A stretch of DNA of 64,000 nt from Acidithiobacillus sp. HP-2 (GCF_015100155.1 NZ_JACKZA010000008.1:105259-169258); one strand, 5' to 3'; shown: positions 1 through 8,326, counted from the stretch's first letter. Numbers and translations are program-made. Notes: generated from the letters alone by a model not told the origin.

Positions 1-2
1 TT

Positions 3-1019
3 CGTTTTTCGTGTATCGGTGAACAAATCCTCCGTCTTGAAGAACGATTGGGGTACACCCACAAGGGCGTCGAGCGCCTTTTCCAAGATCGGGATGTATT
101 TGCGGGTGCGCGTCTGGCAGGACGCATCAGTGGTGACACCACAGTGGGTTATGCCTGGGCCTACAGCATGGCGGTGGAATCCATTGCCCGATGCGAAATC
201 CCGCCTCGTGCAGCCGCCTTGCGTGCTGTTTGCCTGGAACGGGAGCGCATGGCCAACCATCTGGGTGATCTTGCCGCTCTGGGAAATGACGCTGGCTTCG
301 CCTTCTGTCAGTCACAATTTCTGTTTATCAGGGAAAGCCTGCTGCGCGAAAACCAGGAAATTTTCGGACACCGCTATTTGATGGACTGCATTATTCCCGG
401 TGGTGTCGCTTTTGACTTGAACTCGGCGCAAATAGCCGCGATTCAGCGTAACAGTGAATCCTGGCAACGCACAGTGCAACGCCTGGATCTCCTCTTGCAG
501 GAGCATTCCGGTCTGCGGGATCGCCTGGTGGGTACAGGAAAAATTGTGCCACCCCGTGCTGCAGCACTCGGTATGGCGGGGCTTGCCGGCCGCGCCAGTG
601 GTCAGGCCTGGGATTTGCGGGTCCAGTTTCCCCACACTCCTTATCAGAATCTGGACGTTTCCATCCAGCTTTCCCAAGAGGGCGATGTGGCCGCACGCTG
701 GCAATTACGCTTTCGGGAATTCTATGAGTCTCTGCGTCTGCAGACCCGGTTGCTGATGGAACTGCCCGAGGGAGCAGTCAGCACAACCATTCCGGAAAGC
801 ATCCCCGATGGCGAAGGCTTGGGCATCGTCGAAGCCTGGCGCGGCGAGGTGTTTGTCGCACTGTCTGTGGAAAACGCCCGTATTAAACGCTGCCATCCCC
901 ACGATCCATCGTGGACCCTGTGGCCGGTTCTTGAGGAGGCCGTGCTGAACGATATTGTTGCTGATTTTCCCCTGATCAATAAATCGTTCAATTTGAGTTA
1001 CAGCGGACATGATTTATAG
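3..1019 (+). CDS. Group-4 [NiFe]-hydrogenase/NuoD-like large subunit, 5' partial
   Basis: C-terminal part of a 49-kDa/HyfG-type subunit; the frame is open to the left edge, so the start lies outside the window. The family forms the quinone- or hydrogen-reactive module of complex I and of membrane-bound group-4 hydrogenases. The segment GEQILRLEERLGYTHKG is typical of the family. Where true hydrogenases carry the first nickel motif (RxCGxC) this protein reads RISGDT, so both cysteines are replaced. The C-terminus (INKSFNLSYSGHDL) has no CxxC either. It is therefore unlikely to bind a NiFe centre and resembles the energy-converting-hydrogenase-related (Ehr) type. The NuoB-like small subunit follows 27 bases downstream, supporting one complex. 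Family call sure; electron partner unknown. Confidence 0.85.
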   Translation, partial: RFSCIGEQILRLEERLGYTHKGVERLFQDRDVFAGARLAGRISGDTTVGYAWAYSMAVESIARCEIPPRAAALRAVCLERERMANHLGDLAALGNDAGFAFCQSQFLFIRESLLRENQEIFGHRYLMDCIIPGGVAFDLNSAQIAAIQRNSESWQRTVQRLDLLLQEHSGLRDRLVGTGKIVPPRAAALGMAGLAGRASGQAWDLRVQFPHTPYQNLDVSIQLSQEGDVAARWQLRFREFYESLRLQTRLLMELPEGAVSTTIPESIPDGEGLGIVEAWRGEVFVALSVENARIKRCHPHDPSWTLWPVLEEAVLNDIVADFPLINKSFNLSYSGHDL

Positions 1020-1046
1020 CGCTTCAGCACCCGGAGGATATTGGCA

Positions 1047-1523
1047 ATGTATCGCATACTGAAAGAAATCTGGCGACTGGGGATACCGGGCAAAAAAATC
1101 ATTCCCGCCAAAGGGCAGGGACCATTCCGCCGGAGTGCCGCCATTCGCCATGTGGATGCAGGATCCTGCAATGCTTGTGAGCTGGAAATTCAGGCACTTT
1201 CCGGTCCACATTACGGCTTGGAGCAAGTCGGGTTGAACCTGACCGCGTCGCCGCGCCATGCTGATTTATTGATGGTAACCGGCCCGGTTAGCCGACATAT
1301 GGCGACGGCGCTGCAAGACACATTTTCAGCCATGCCAAATCCCAAAAAGGTGGTAGCCATAGGGGATTGCGCCTGTACGGGAGGCATATTCGCCGGGAGT
1401 TATGCCGTTGTGGGCGCTGTAGAAAAGGTGCTCCCCGTGGCTGGGCAATGTCCGGGCTGCCCACCTACACCCGAAGCGATTCGGCAAACATTGGTTCAGG
1501 TAGCCCGGCAGACACGATCCTGA
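1047..1523 (+). CDS. NuoB/HyfI-like [4Fe-4S] small subunit of the same complex
   Basis: 158 aa, 20-kDa subunit family of complex I and group-4 hydrogenases, which carries the terminal N2-type [4Fe-4S] cluster passing electrons to the catalytic site. The cluster ligands are visible: GSCNACELE near residue 37, GDCACTGG near residue 108, and QCPGCPP near residue 135. The ATG at 1047 is chosen over the TTG at 1041 because GGAGG (1033-1037) is spaced correctly from it. It directly follows the nickel-free large subunit. The iron-sulfur relay thus looks intact while the NiFe site is lost. No further gene of the complex is visible to the right. Confidence 0.85.
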   Translation: MYRILKEIWRLGIPGKKIIPAKGQGPFRRSAAIRHVDAGSCNACELEIQALSGPHYGLEQVGLNLTASPRHADLLMVTGPVSRHMATALQDTFSAMPNPKKVVAIGDCACTGGIFAGSYAVVGAVEKVLPVAGQCPGCPPTPEAIRQTLVQVARQTRS

Positions 1524-1612
1524 CGGGATTGGTGGTACAAGTGGTCCATCTTGTCTTTGCTCATGTCATCAATAAGGCACCGTGCCTTGCTTCAGCTCAA
1601 TCAGAACACGTT

Positions 1613-1812
1613 CTAACTGCCACCAAACCAGTTATACCCTTGGTTTTCCCAATAACCACCGGGGTAAATATTTGTGATTTGAATAGCCTGCACATGCTTC
1701 GGGTTCTTGTAACCGAGCTTGGTGGGGATTCGTATCTTTAAGGGGAATCCGTATCGCGCCGGTAACGGTTGCCATCAAAACCCAGTGTCAGTTGGATTTG
1801 TGGGTGCAGTGC
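1613..1812 (-). pseudogene. C-terminal remnant of a molybdopterin (sulfite-oxidase-like) oxidoreductase
   Basis: Read on the minus strand, this stretch encodes the end of a sulfite-oxidase/YedY-like molybdopterin oxidoreductase: HPQIQLTLGFDG, then after a one-base frameshift near 1768-1772 PLPARYGFPLKIRIP, continuing to YPGGYWENQGYNWFGGS and a stop at 1613-1615. The TKLGYKNPKH and YPGGYWEN segments are typical of the C-terminal domain. The Moco domain is absent. The fragment is fused head-on to a plus-strand NrsF-like remnant. A complete, different molybdopterin oxidoreductase lies at 28033-28680. Confidence 0.7.
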
Positions 1813-1813
1813 C

Positions 1814-1933
1814 GTGGCCAGTCTGCTCTGCCCTGAAATGGGCGCGCCGTTTATCGGCACCTGGTATTTACTCGGGATTTTGATTCCCACCGTGCTCGGT
1901 GCACTACTCGGGGAAACATTGTTGCGTTGGTAA
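1814..1933 (+). pseudogene. C-terminal remnant of an NrsF/DUF1109-like membrane anti-sigma protein
   Basis: The plus-strand frame ending at the TAA 1931-1933 reads LLCPEMGAPFIGTWY followed by LLGILIPTVLGALLGETLLRW. This CPE motif plus a final membrane helix is what I recall from the C-terminus of NrsF (DUF1109) anti-sigma factors. The upstream frame lacks the other membrane helices, and the sequence joins abruptly to a minus-strand gene remnant at about 1812. It is a non-functional 3' fragment, recognised by motif memory only. Confidence 0.45.
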
Positions 1934-2036
1934 TGCGCCTGTTGCCGCACAACCCCCAGGGGGCGGTATTGGGTAGCTTAATGGTGTCAGGCGTTTCCGT
2001 TCGGAAGCTTCTGGCCAGAAAAGTATGCACCACACC
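1934..2036. other. Spacer between gene remnants and the TA module
   Basis: Completes the gene-poor stretch that begins at 1524. Bases 1524-1612 and 1934-2036 show no recognisable coding sequence or RNA on either strand; the middle is occupied by the two gene remnants described above. Confidence 0.4.
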
Positions 2037-2429
2037 TCACAGCCAAAGTGTACGAATGGGATACTGCCTGATAGCGGGGTCAGGGGTGACCAAGGTCAGT
2101 CCACGTTCGATGGCCTGACAAATCAGCATGCGGTCGAAAGGATCCCGATGAATGGGCGGTAGTTGCGGAAGATGACGCAGGTCGGTATCCGACAGCGCTA
2201 TGCGTCGAAAATCCACTGCCTCGATTTGGCGGAGCATATAGTCAAAAACCGATTCGGAACCGCTTTCGATAATCAGCTTGCCGCTCGTGTGCTTCACCAG
2301 AATTTCCCAAATGGTGACCACGCTTATACAAACCTCCATATCCTCGGCGATATGGCTGCGCGCAGTAGCCAGAATCTTTTCTGTCTGTGCCAACCACCAG
2401 ATCAGGGTACAAGTATCCAGCAGCAGCAT
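2037..2429 (-). CDS. vapC: PIN-domain ribonuclease toxin, VapC family
   Basis: 130 aa. PIN-domain toxins cleave RNA with Mg2+ held by three or four acidic residues. The first acidic motif is LLLDTCTLIWW (Asp5), a conserved Glu occurs in VTIWEILVK, and the C-terminal acidic pair lies in HRDPFDRML with the later TPDPAIRQY. This IWW type is the SLL0205-like subgroup. The start codon overlaps the antitoxin stop by one base (TGATG), typical of a translationally coupled TA operon. It sits beside gene remnants, as is usual for laterally moved TA pairs. Confidence 0.88.
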   Translation of the reverse strand: MLLLDTCTLIWWLAQTEKILATARSHIAEDMEVCISVVTIWEILVKHTSGKLIIESGSESVFDYMLRQIEAVDFRRIALSDTDLRHLPQLPPIHRDPFDRMLICQAIERGLTLVTPDPAIRQYPIRTLWL

Positions 2430-2719
2430 CAGGTTTTGTCCGGTGTTGTCCCGAGCTGCAGCGGATCATTTCGATGGGTGTCATACCAATCGGCCAGCTC
2501 CGCGTCGGACAAGGGAGCAAAGGCATCTTCGGCCCAATGTATTTTACCTTTAGCCAAGCCCATGGGCCGACTTTTCTTGGCCGGGATGGTTGCCGAAATC
2601 GGTCGCAACTCGGCAATCGCCTTGTTACGACGGGCAATAATCACGGTCTCGCCTCGCTCTACCTTGCCGAGGTATACGGATAGCTGGGCTTTCACTACAT
2701 GAATATTCACCACTTCCAT
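2429..2719 (-). CDS. Antitoxin, Phd/YefM family
   Basis: 96 aa. The N-terminal Phd fold is visible: VVNIHVVKAQLSVYLGKVERGE and IIARRNKAIAELRP, matching the Phd/YefM DNA-binding region. The C-terminal half, with DAELADWYDTHRNDPLQL, would neutralise the toxin. It is the first gene of the pair and is expected to repress its own promoter in the 2720-2760 region. Upstream on this strand I see no convincing -35/-10 pair. Confidence 0.85.
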   Translation of the reverse strand: MEVVNIHVVKAQLSVYLGKVERGETVIIARRNKAIAELRPISATIPAKKSRPMGLAKGKIHWAEDAFAPLSDAELADWYDTHRNDPLQLGTTPDKT

Positions 2720-2761
2720 TGTTCTCGGACCTTATATCTGACCAACTCACAATGATTCTAG

Positions 2762-2869
<108 letters not shown>

Positions 2870-2948
2870 GGTATCTTGAGTCTCGAGATGTGACCGGGAA
2901 CGCTCGAAGCCGACCAGTCGCAACGGGTTACTTGCGCTGCGCTATTTT

Positions 2949-3863
2949 TTACAGCGGTTCCGGTATTCCCGTCGCGGCCTTCAGCCAGCGCCTGGCTATG
3001 TTCGAATCAATGGCTTTGCCGGCGGGCAAATGTTGGTTGAGCCAGTCTGTAAAGGAGCCCTGGACCTGCTCGAAAGGGCGATCGGTCATTTGCCCGTAAA
3101 TCTGCAGGTAATCATGTCCGCCATCATGGCCCAGTAACCAGGGTTGATCGACAATCAGGACCGGGGTTCCTGCTGGAACGCGCGCAAATAGTGCTTCGAT
3201 ATTTTCTGGATAGAGGCGGATGCAGCCGTGACTGACGCGCATGCCGACCCCCCAGGGCTTGTTGGTGCCGTGCAGCAGGTAACCGGGAATAGCCAGGCGC
3301 AGGGCAAACAGTCCCAGTGGATTGTCTGGACCGGCAGGAACCACTGCTGGCAAAGGATCTCCGTTTTCTGCATGTTCCTTGCGAATGCTTTCCGGTGGTG
3401 TCCAGCTGGGATTTGCCACTTTGGCGGTAATGCGGGTCTTGCCCAGGGGTGTCCCCCAACCTTCGCGACCTATGCCGATGGGATAAGTGATTACTTCCGG
3501 GGCCTGTCCAGCGACAGTGGGCGGATAATAAAATAACCGCATGGCCGCCAGATTGATCACTATGCCCTGACGCGGGGCATCGGGCAGCACATATTCGCTG
3601 GGAAGAATGATGCGGGTGCCAGCTCCCGGTAACCAGGGGTCCACCTGTGGATTTGCGGCAGTAATCTGGTCATAGCCCAGGTCATATTTACGGGCAATGT
3701 CGGAAAGTGTGTCTTCATGTCGGGCGCTGATGCTCTGGATGGCGCCGACGATATTGTCTCCAGGGGGTGGCAGCAGATACGTGCTGCTCCAGGCGGGAGC
3801 ACTCAAGACTGTCAGCATTAAACCCAAAAAAGACCGGATAACTGCGGAACGATTTATGGGCAT
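2949..3863 (-). CDS. L,D-transpeptidase (ErfK/YbiS/YcfS/YnhG) with LysM domain
   Basis: 304 aa. A signal peptide (cleavage after APAWS-S near residue 27) sends it to the periplasm. A LysM-like peptidoglycan-binding region follows (HEDTLSDIARKYDLGYDQI, residues about 49-90), then the YkuD catalytic domain with the histidine-cysteine motif HGTNKPWGVGMRVSHGCIRL near residues 198-217. The Cys in SHGCIR is the nucleophile. Such enzymes form 3-3 crosslinks or attach lipoproteins to peptidoglycan. Its start overlaps the end of the upstream FIST gene by 10 bases, so the two are probably co-transcribed. Confidence 0.9.
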   Translation of the reverse strand: MPINRSAVIRSFLGLMLTVLSAPAWSSTYLLPPPGDNIVGAIQSISARHEDTLSDIARKYDLGYDQITAANPQVDPWLPGAGTRIILPSEYVLPDAPRQGIVINLAAMRLFYYPPTVAGQAPEVITYPIGIGREGWGTPLGKTRITAKVANPSWTPPESIRKEHAENGDPLPAVVPAGPDNPLGLFALRLAIPGYLLHGTNKPWGVGMRVSHGCIRLYPENIEALFARVPAGTPVLIVDQPWLLGHDGGHDYLQIYGQMTDRPFEQVQGSFTDWLNQHLPAGKAIDSNIARRWLKAATGIPEPL

Positions 3864-4930
3864 ATGTCTGTCCTTGAAAACAGGGTGTAAATTTTACCAT
3901 AGCGCAAAAAATGACTGCGATGCTGATGTGGAAACAGTTCGCCCATGCCGTAGGCCCCCAGCATGGGCAAATCGGGATATTGCTCGCGCCAGATACACAG
4001 ATCTTGATCTTCCTGACCAAAAAATGCCGCATCCCGACCAATGGAGCTGGAAATCCAGGCAAAGGTGGGCTCTTGGGTGCTGGCGGATAATTGTTCCAGA
4101 GCAATGCGGGTGTCACGCTCGGCAATGGCCGGATCGCGCAGGCTGAGAAAGGCCCGTGAGTGTTCCGCCAGTGGTCTTTCCAGCCAGAGCCCGCTTCGAT
4201 TCAGGTCGGTGGCGCTAATGTGCAGTAATTCCGGCGGAGCTCCAGGGGCAGCATCGGCGCGAATCTCCCCCATGAGCAGGCGCTCCAGGGGCAGGCGACT
4301 GTCCTTGCGGATACTGACCGGAATATTCTGGGCCAGCAGGGGGAGCGCCAGATAACGTTCCAGCTGCAGCAGCAAGCTGCCCTCCTGAAGATGGACCGGG
4401 AGTGGGGCACTCAGGGTGCGCAGTCCTGCGGACCAGACGCTTTGGGATGGCTGGATGCCCTGAAAGGCAATTTCCAGAATATTCCGTGGGCTGGCTTGAT
4501 ACCAGAAGCGCCCGCTGCGACTGCTGAGACTGCCAAAGCGCGGTGATTGCTGCAACCATTCGCCCTGGAGCTGCTCCAGTCTTCCCCAACTGAATGTCAC
4601 CAAGTCGGGGTCGGGAATCTGGGGGGTAAAACCCAGCGGCGCGCTCAGGAGGAGAACGGCACAGGCATTTTCCCCCAACGCCGCATCTCTTTCGGTAAAT
4701 ATCCCCGGAAAAGTCCCTGTCGCAATTTGCAGGCAGGACAATGCACGCATCTGGGACTGCAGTAATGCTGGACTCACCGGAGCAAGGGTGGGGCTGAACA
4801 AGAACAAAGCGGCAGTGATGGCTTCACCGGAGAGTTTTTCGCGGGCTTCGGCAATGGCCGATTGAAGCAGTTCTCCGGCGCGCCGATTACCGCGCGCGAA
4901 GCCGCTGGCTACTGGCTTTGATGGGCCCAC
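3854..4930 (-). CDS. FIST-domain sensory protein
   Basis: 358 aa, GTG start, overlapping the 3' end of nth by 22 bases. It matches the FIST N/C architecture of proteins proposed to bind small ligands such as amino acids: the N-terminal AITAALFLFSP strand region and the C-terminal signature LGAYGMGELFPHQHRSHF near residues 322-339, close to the GFFGNGEIxP motif of FIST_C. No signal peptide or membrane segment is seen. It is fused to no kinase or cyclase here, so its output partner is unknown. Family call is by motif memory. Confidence 0.65.
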   Translation of the reverse strand: MGPSKPVASGFARGNRRAGELLQSAIAEAREKLSGEAITAALFLFSPTLAPVSPALLQSQMRALSCLQIATGTFPGIFTERDAALGENACAVLLLSAPLGFTPQIPDPDLVTFSWGRLEQLQGEWLQQSPRFGSLSSRSGRFWYQASPRNILEIAFQGIQPSQSVWSAGLRTLSAPLPVHLQEGSLLLQLERYLALPLLAQNIPVSIRKDSRLPLERLLMGEIRADAAPGAPPELLHISATDLNRSGLWLERPLAEHSRAFLSLRDPAIAERDTRIALEQLSASTQEPTFAWISSSIGRDAAFFGQEDQDLCIWREQYPDLPMLGAYGMGELFPHQHRSHFLRYGKIYTLFSRTDICP

Positions 4931-5559
4931 AGTAGCTTGTCAGGCCAGGCGCAGCAACTGAACAGCGCGCAGCGTTCACAATGAGGACGACGTGCCGTAC
5001 AGGTATAGCGGCCATGCAGAATGAGCAGATGGTGAGCATCCTGAATATATTCAGCGGGGACCTTTTTGAGTAGAGCCTGTTCTACGGCGAGGGGAGTTTT
5101 ACCCGGAGCAATGCCAATCCGATTTCCCACCCGGAATATATGGGTATCCACAGCGATGGTGGGTTGTCCAAATTGGGTATTGAGTACCACATTGGCGGTT
5201 TTGCGGCCCACGCCGGGGAGTGCTTCCAGAGCGTGACGATCTGGGGGTACTTCGCCGTGATGCTGAGCAATCAGCTGCTCGGACAGGCCATGCACATGAC
5301 GGGCCTTGGCATTGAAAAGTCCGAGGCGACGAATATGATTTTTAATGCCCCCTTCACCGAGTGCGGCCATGCTGAAGGCATCGGGCGCCTCTGCAAATAA
5401 AGTCGCCGTACACAAATTGACCACCTTGTCGGTGCTTTGGGCGGAAAGAACTACGGCTACCAGCAACTGAAAGGCGCTGGCGTACTGCAATTCGGTTTTG
5501 GGTTCGGGGATGCTGGCGCGGAGCGCGACAAAGCACTGCCTGATGTGTTTGGCATCCAT
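4909..5559 (-). CDS. nth: Endonuclease III (DNA glycosylase/AP lyase)
   Basis: 216 aa, the usual size. It removes oxidised pyrimidines and nicks the resulting abasic site. The helix-hairpin-helix LPGVGRKTANVV carries the catalytic Lys, and VDTHIFRV carries the catalytic Asp. The C-terminal [4Fe-4S] loop is complete: C-x6-C-x2-C-x5-C in CTARRPHCERCALFSCC. The start ATG at 5559 lacks a strong ribosome-binding site. The FIST gene overlaps its end, suggesting an nth-FIST-transpeptidase operon. Confidence 0.97.
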   Translation of the reverse strand: MDAKHIRQCFVALRASIPEPKTELQYASAFQLLVAVVLSAQSTDKVVNLCTATLFAEAPDAFSMAALGEGGIKNHIRRLGLFNAKARHVHGLSEQLIAQHHGEVPPDRHALEALPGVGRKTANVVLNTQFGQPTIAVDTHIFRVGNRIGIAPGKTPLAVEQALLKKVPAEYIQDAHHLLILHGRYTCTARRPHCERCALFSCCAWPDKLLWAHQSQ

Positions 5560-5573
5560 AGCTAATTTGAAAA

Positions 5574-5604
5574 CCGGGGGCTGAACCGGTGATCCGGCCC
5601 CCGA
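5574..5604 (-). terminator. Terminator-like hairpin between 5614 gene and nth
   Basis: CGGGGGC (5575-5581) pairs with GCCCCCG (5597-5603), with an inner CCGG/CCGG pairing. On the minus strand it is followed by GGTTTTC, a short T-run, so it could end the gene at 5614-6030 before nth. The T-run is weak. Confidence 0.5.
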
Positions 5605-5613
5605 TTATTGGGC

Positions 5614-6030
5614 TCAGACGTGACGATAACGACCGATTTCGGGCGCTTCGGCACGGGGATGGTTGGCTGCTACGGCATTGGCTGCGGCAATCCATTCTTC
5701 ATGATCGTGTTCCAGAGCGTGCAGCATATCATGGTCCAACTTGGGTAAAATGCTGCCTTTGATGAGTTCACCCAGATCCAGCATGCGCGTGGCAATGGCA
5801 TAACCATGCAGGTGGAAGTCATGATCGGCGTGGGTACCGAAATGATCACTAGCGAAAAGCACACCCTTGGCGGCGTTGAGGTCGGCGTCGTTCATGACGT
5901 AATCCTTGGCCCACTTATACCATTCTTCAAAGTATTTTTCCTGGGCTTCAAGACTCCAGTTGTGGGCTTCAAAAAAGGCAAACACAGAAACGCGGTTGGC
6001 TTTGCCGGAAAAGGGAAAATGACCTGACAT
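5614..6030 (-). CDS. Conserved hypothetical, histidine-rich soluble protein
   Basis: 138 aa from ATG 6030, preferred over 6045 because AGGAG is well placed. No family recognised. It is acidic and rich in histidine: ASDHFGTHADHDFHLHG around residues 57-73 and LDHDMLHALEHDHEEW around residues 93-108. The spacing of His and Asp/Glu in predicted helices suggests metal binding, perhaps a helical bundle, but this is inference. No signal peptide or membrane segment. It is flanked by a possible terminator and an independent upstream region, so it is probably monocistronic. Confidence 0.7.
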   Translation of the reverse strand: MSGHFPFSGKANRVSVFAFFEAHNWSLEAQEKYFEEWYKWAKDYVMNDADLNAAKGVLFASDHFGTHADHDFHLHGYAIATRMLDLGELIKGSILPKLDHDMLHALEHDHEEWIAAANAVAANHPRAEAPEIGRYRHV

Positions 6031-6172
6031 CGTGCGACTCCTCATGCATGTGGGAAAAAAGCCATCTGGTCATTGTAGCGGTTTATGGCTACGGTGCAAC
6101 GCAAAAGCTTTTTTGTGGGGATAATGATCTCCAATGACCCCTTGATTCTTCTCAAAATGAATAAGCCGGAAT

Positions 6173-7636
6173 TTACTGCGCAGATTTGCGGCGCTCCATA
6201 ATCCGGTGATAAAACTCCAGGTAGGACAGTGCGGCGTGTTCCCAACTATGGTTCGCGGCCATGGCCTGTTTCTGGAGATGTCGCCATGCGGCTTTTTCCC
6301 GATGCAGCGCTGCAGCCCGGAGGACTGCATGGTGAAGATCATCACTATGGGCAAAGCTGAATACGAAGCCGTTGCGTTCTTCATCCCGGGCAAAGTCGCC
6401 GGCATCGACGACGGTGTCGGCCAGTCCGCCGGTATGATGGACGATGGGTAGCGTCCCATAACGCAAGCTGTACATTTGGTTGAGGCCACAGGGCTCAAAG
6501 CGCGAGGGCATGAGAAAAGCATCCACACCCGCTTCAATCCGGTGTGACAACCCTTCGTCAAAGGCGATGCGCACGGCGAGACGACCCGGATGAACAGCAG
6601 CCAGTTCCTGGAGCCGCTCTTCAAAGTATTTCTCGCCACTGCCCAGAATAATCACCTGCATCCCACGCTGGAGTAAATCGGGCAAAATATCCAGAACCAT
6701 ATCGACGCCTTTTTGCTCTACCAGCCGACTGATCATGCCCAGCAGAAAAACATCGGGCTGGGCTTCAAGCTCGAGACTTTGCTGCAGTTGGGCTTTGCAT
6801 TGACTTTTTCCGACCAGGCTGCGGGCATTGTAGTGCGCCGGAAGATAAGGATCAGCCCGGGGGTTCCAGTGGACTTCATCTATTCCGTTAAGAATGCCGG
6901 TGAGTTGCGCGGAGCGCTGCTGCAGGAGACCTTGCAGTCCCATGCCAAAGGCCTCAGTCTGAATTTCCCGGGCGTAGGTAGGGCTCACTGTGCTGATCTG
7001 GTCGCTGTAGATCAAGCCCGCCTTGATGAAGGAAAAAGCCCCGTACAGTTCAGTTCCCTGCCAATGAAAATCTTCGGCGGGAAGATGTAATTCTGCCATG
7101 ATGGCGGGATCAAAACGGCCCTGATAGGCGAGGTTGTGAATAGTGAACAGTGTGGCCGGTCGCGGGCTTCCTATCCGGGTTTCAAGATTCAGCAAATAAG
7201 GGACGAGGCCGGTCTGCCAGTCATTCAGATGGACCAGATCGGGCTGCCAGTCGAGACCGGATACGCGACCTTGCGCCATTTCTACGGCTACTCGATTCAG
7301 TAAAGCGAAGCGGCGCGGATTGTCCGGCCAATCCTGACCCTGCGCATTTTGATAGGGCCCGCCATCCCGTTCGTAATAGTCGGAATAACGCAGAAAAAAA
7401 ATACCTGGCCGGTCCGGCATTATCCAGAGTTCGGCAGCTTCCTGGCTATAAGGCGTATTCACCGAACAGAACCAGTGCATTTCATTCATATCCGGACGGC
7501 CATACCAGGGGACCAGTATCCGTACATCAACGCCCAGTTGCTGCAAAGCCAGTGGCAAAGCGCCTCCGACGTCGGCCAGACCGCCAGTTTTGGAGTAGGG
7601 AACCATTTCGGAGAGCACGAACAGGACTTGCAACAT
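6173..7636 (-). CDS. glgA: Glycogen synthase (ADP-glucose type, GT5)
   Basis: 487 aa. Transfers glucose from ADP-glucose to the non-reducing end of glycogen. The N-terminal ADP-glucose-binding KTGGLADV motif is at residues 17-24, and the C-terminal GT-B motif SRFEPCGLNQMYSLRYG is near residues 378-394, followed by the conserved TGGLADTV. Length matches the family. No other glycogen gene is adjacent. The divergent neighbour is an orphan WaaA-like protein. It implies storage carbon in an autotroph. Confidence 0.96.
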   Translation of the reverse strand: MLQVLFVLSEMVPYSKTGGLADVGGALPLALQQLGVDVRILVPWYGRPDMNEMHWFCSVNTPYSQEAAELWIMPDRPGIFFLRYSDYYERDGGPYQNAQGQDWPDNPRRFALLNRVAVEMAQGRVSGLDWQPDLVHLNDWQTGLVPYLLNLETRIGSPRPATLFTIHNLAYQGRFDPAIMAELHLPAEDFHWQGTELYGAFSFIKAGLIYSDQISTVSPTYAREIQTEAFGMGLQGLLQQRSAQLTGILNGIDEVHWNPRADPYLPAHYNARSLVGKSQCKAQLQQSLELEAQPDVFLLGMISRLVEQKGVDMVLDILPDLLQRGMQVIILGSGEKYFEERLQELAAVHPGRLAVRIAFDEGLSHRIEAGVDAFLMPSRFEPCGLNQMYSLRYGTLPIVHHTGGLADTVVDAGDFARDEERNGFVFSFAHSDDLHHAVLRAAALHREKAAWRHLQKQAMAANHSWEHAALSYLEFYHRIMERRKSAQ

Positions 7637-7759
7637 AGAGGTTTCAGGTTCTTCAGTGAGTGACTTGTTGCTAACATATCACAAAACACTTTTTGAATGA
7701 TGGCTTCAGGTCGCCTATGATCCGTGAATACATAAATCCGCAGGTAAGGAGTGCGTAGT

Positions 7760-8326
7760 ATGGAATGGTGCGAACGCTTTAAGGAATATCGGGATCGGGG
7801 ACGCTGTGTGGTGTACTTTCCCAACTTGCACGAAGGCGAGGACGCCGAAGCCTACGGAGTTTTTCTGTCCCTGATGCGGGTGAAAATGGGCATCATGATT
7901 CTTGCCCCAGATCGTGAAGAGCGTTATGAACCGGTATACCGCGACGCGATCAAGTATCATCTCCAGACTATTCGCCACAGCCGCCTGTTTACCAGTTATG
8001 TCCCGTTGAAGACGCGGGTGTATTTCGTAGAAACAGTCGATGTTCGCGATGCCTTTTATCCCTGCGCCGATTTTTGTGTGCCTGGAGGTACGCTGATGGG
8101 TGGAGCTGTGGACCTTACCAGACCCATTGCCGATGGCTGCCCGCTGATTCTGGGTCCAAAAATGCCGGATAATGCTTTACGTCAAGGATTGCTGGCCGCA
8201 GGTGGAGCCGTTTGGGCGCAGGATAATAATCAGTTGATTGACCTTGCCAAGGCGTGGCTGACTGATCCCGCTGCGGCAAAAACGGCGGCTGAAAAAGCGC
8301 GGGAGTGGTGGCAGCAGCACGGTTAA
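7760..8326 (+). CDS. Orphan C-terminal domain like Kdo transferase WaaA (GT-B fold)
   Basis: 188 aa; ATG 7760 is chosen because AAGGA (7746-7750) is spaced for it. The sequence matches only the C-terminal half of 3-deoxy-D-manno-octulosonate transferase: HEGEDAEAYGVFL corresponds to its HEGEE region, ILAPDREERYEPV to LAPRHPERF, and FYPCADFCVPGGTL to its FVGGSL segment. The acceptor-binding N-terminal half is missing, as is the HNxLEP motif, replaced by GAVDLTRP. It may be a degenerate sugar-nucleotide-binding protein rather than an active Kdo transferase. Expressed divergently from glgA. Confidence 0.6.
   Translation: MEWCERFKEYRDRGRCVVYFPNLHEGEDAEAYGVFLSLMRVKMGIMILAPDREERYEPVYRDAIKYHLQTIRHSRLFTSYVPLKTRVYFVETVDVRDAFYPCADFCVPGGTLMGGAVDLTRPIADGCPLILGPKMPDNALRQGLLAAGGAVWAQDNNQLIDLAKAWLTDPAAAKTAAEKAREWWQQHG

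Noticed and set aside
1367..1741. 124-codon plus-strand open frame after the NuoB-like gene
   Set aside because: Its first half overlaps the NuoB-like gene and its second half is the reverse of the molybdopterin oxidoreductase remnant, which explains the sequence better.
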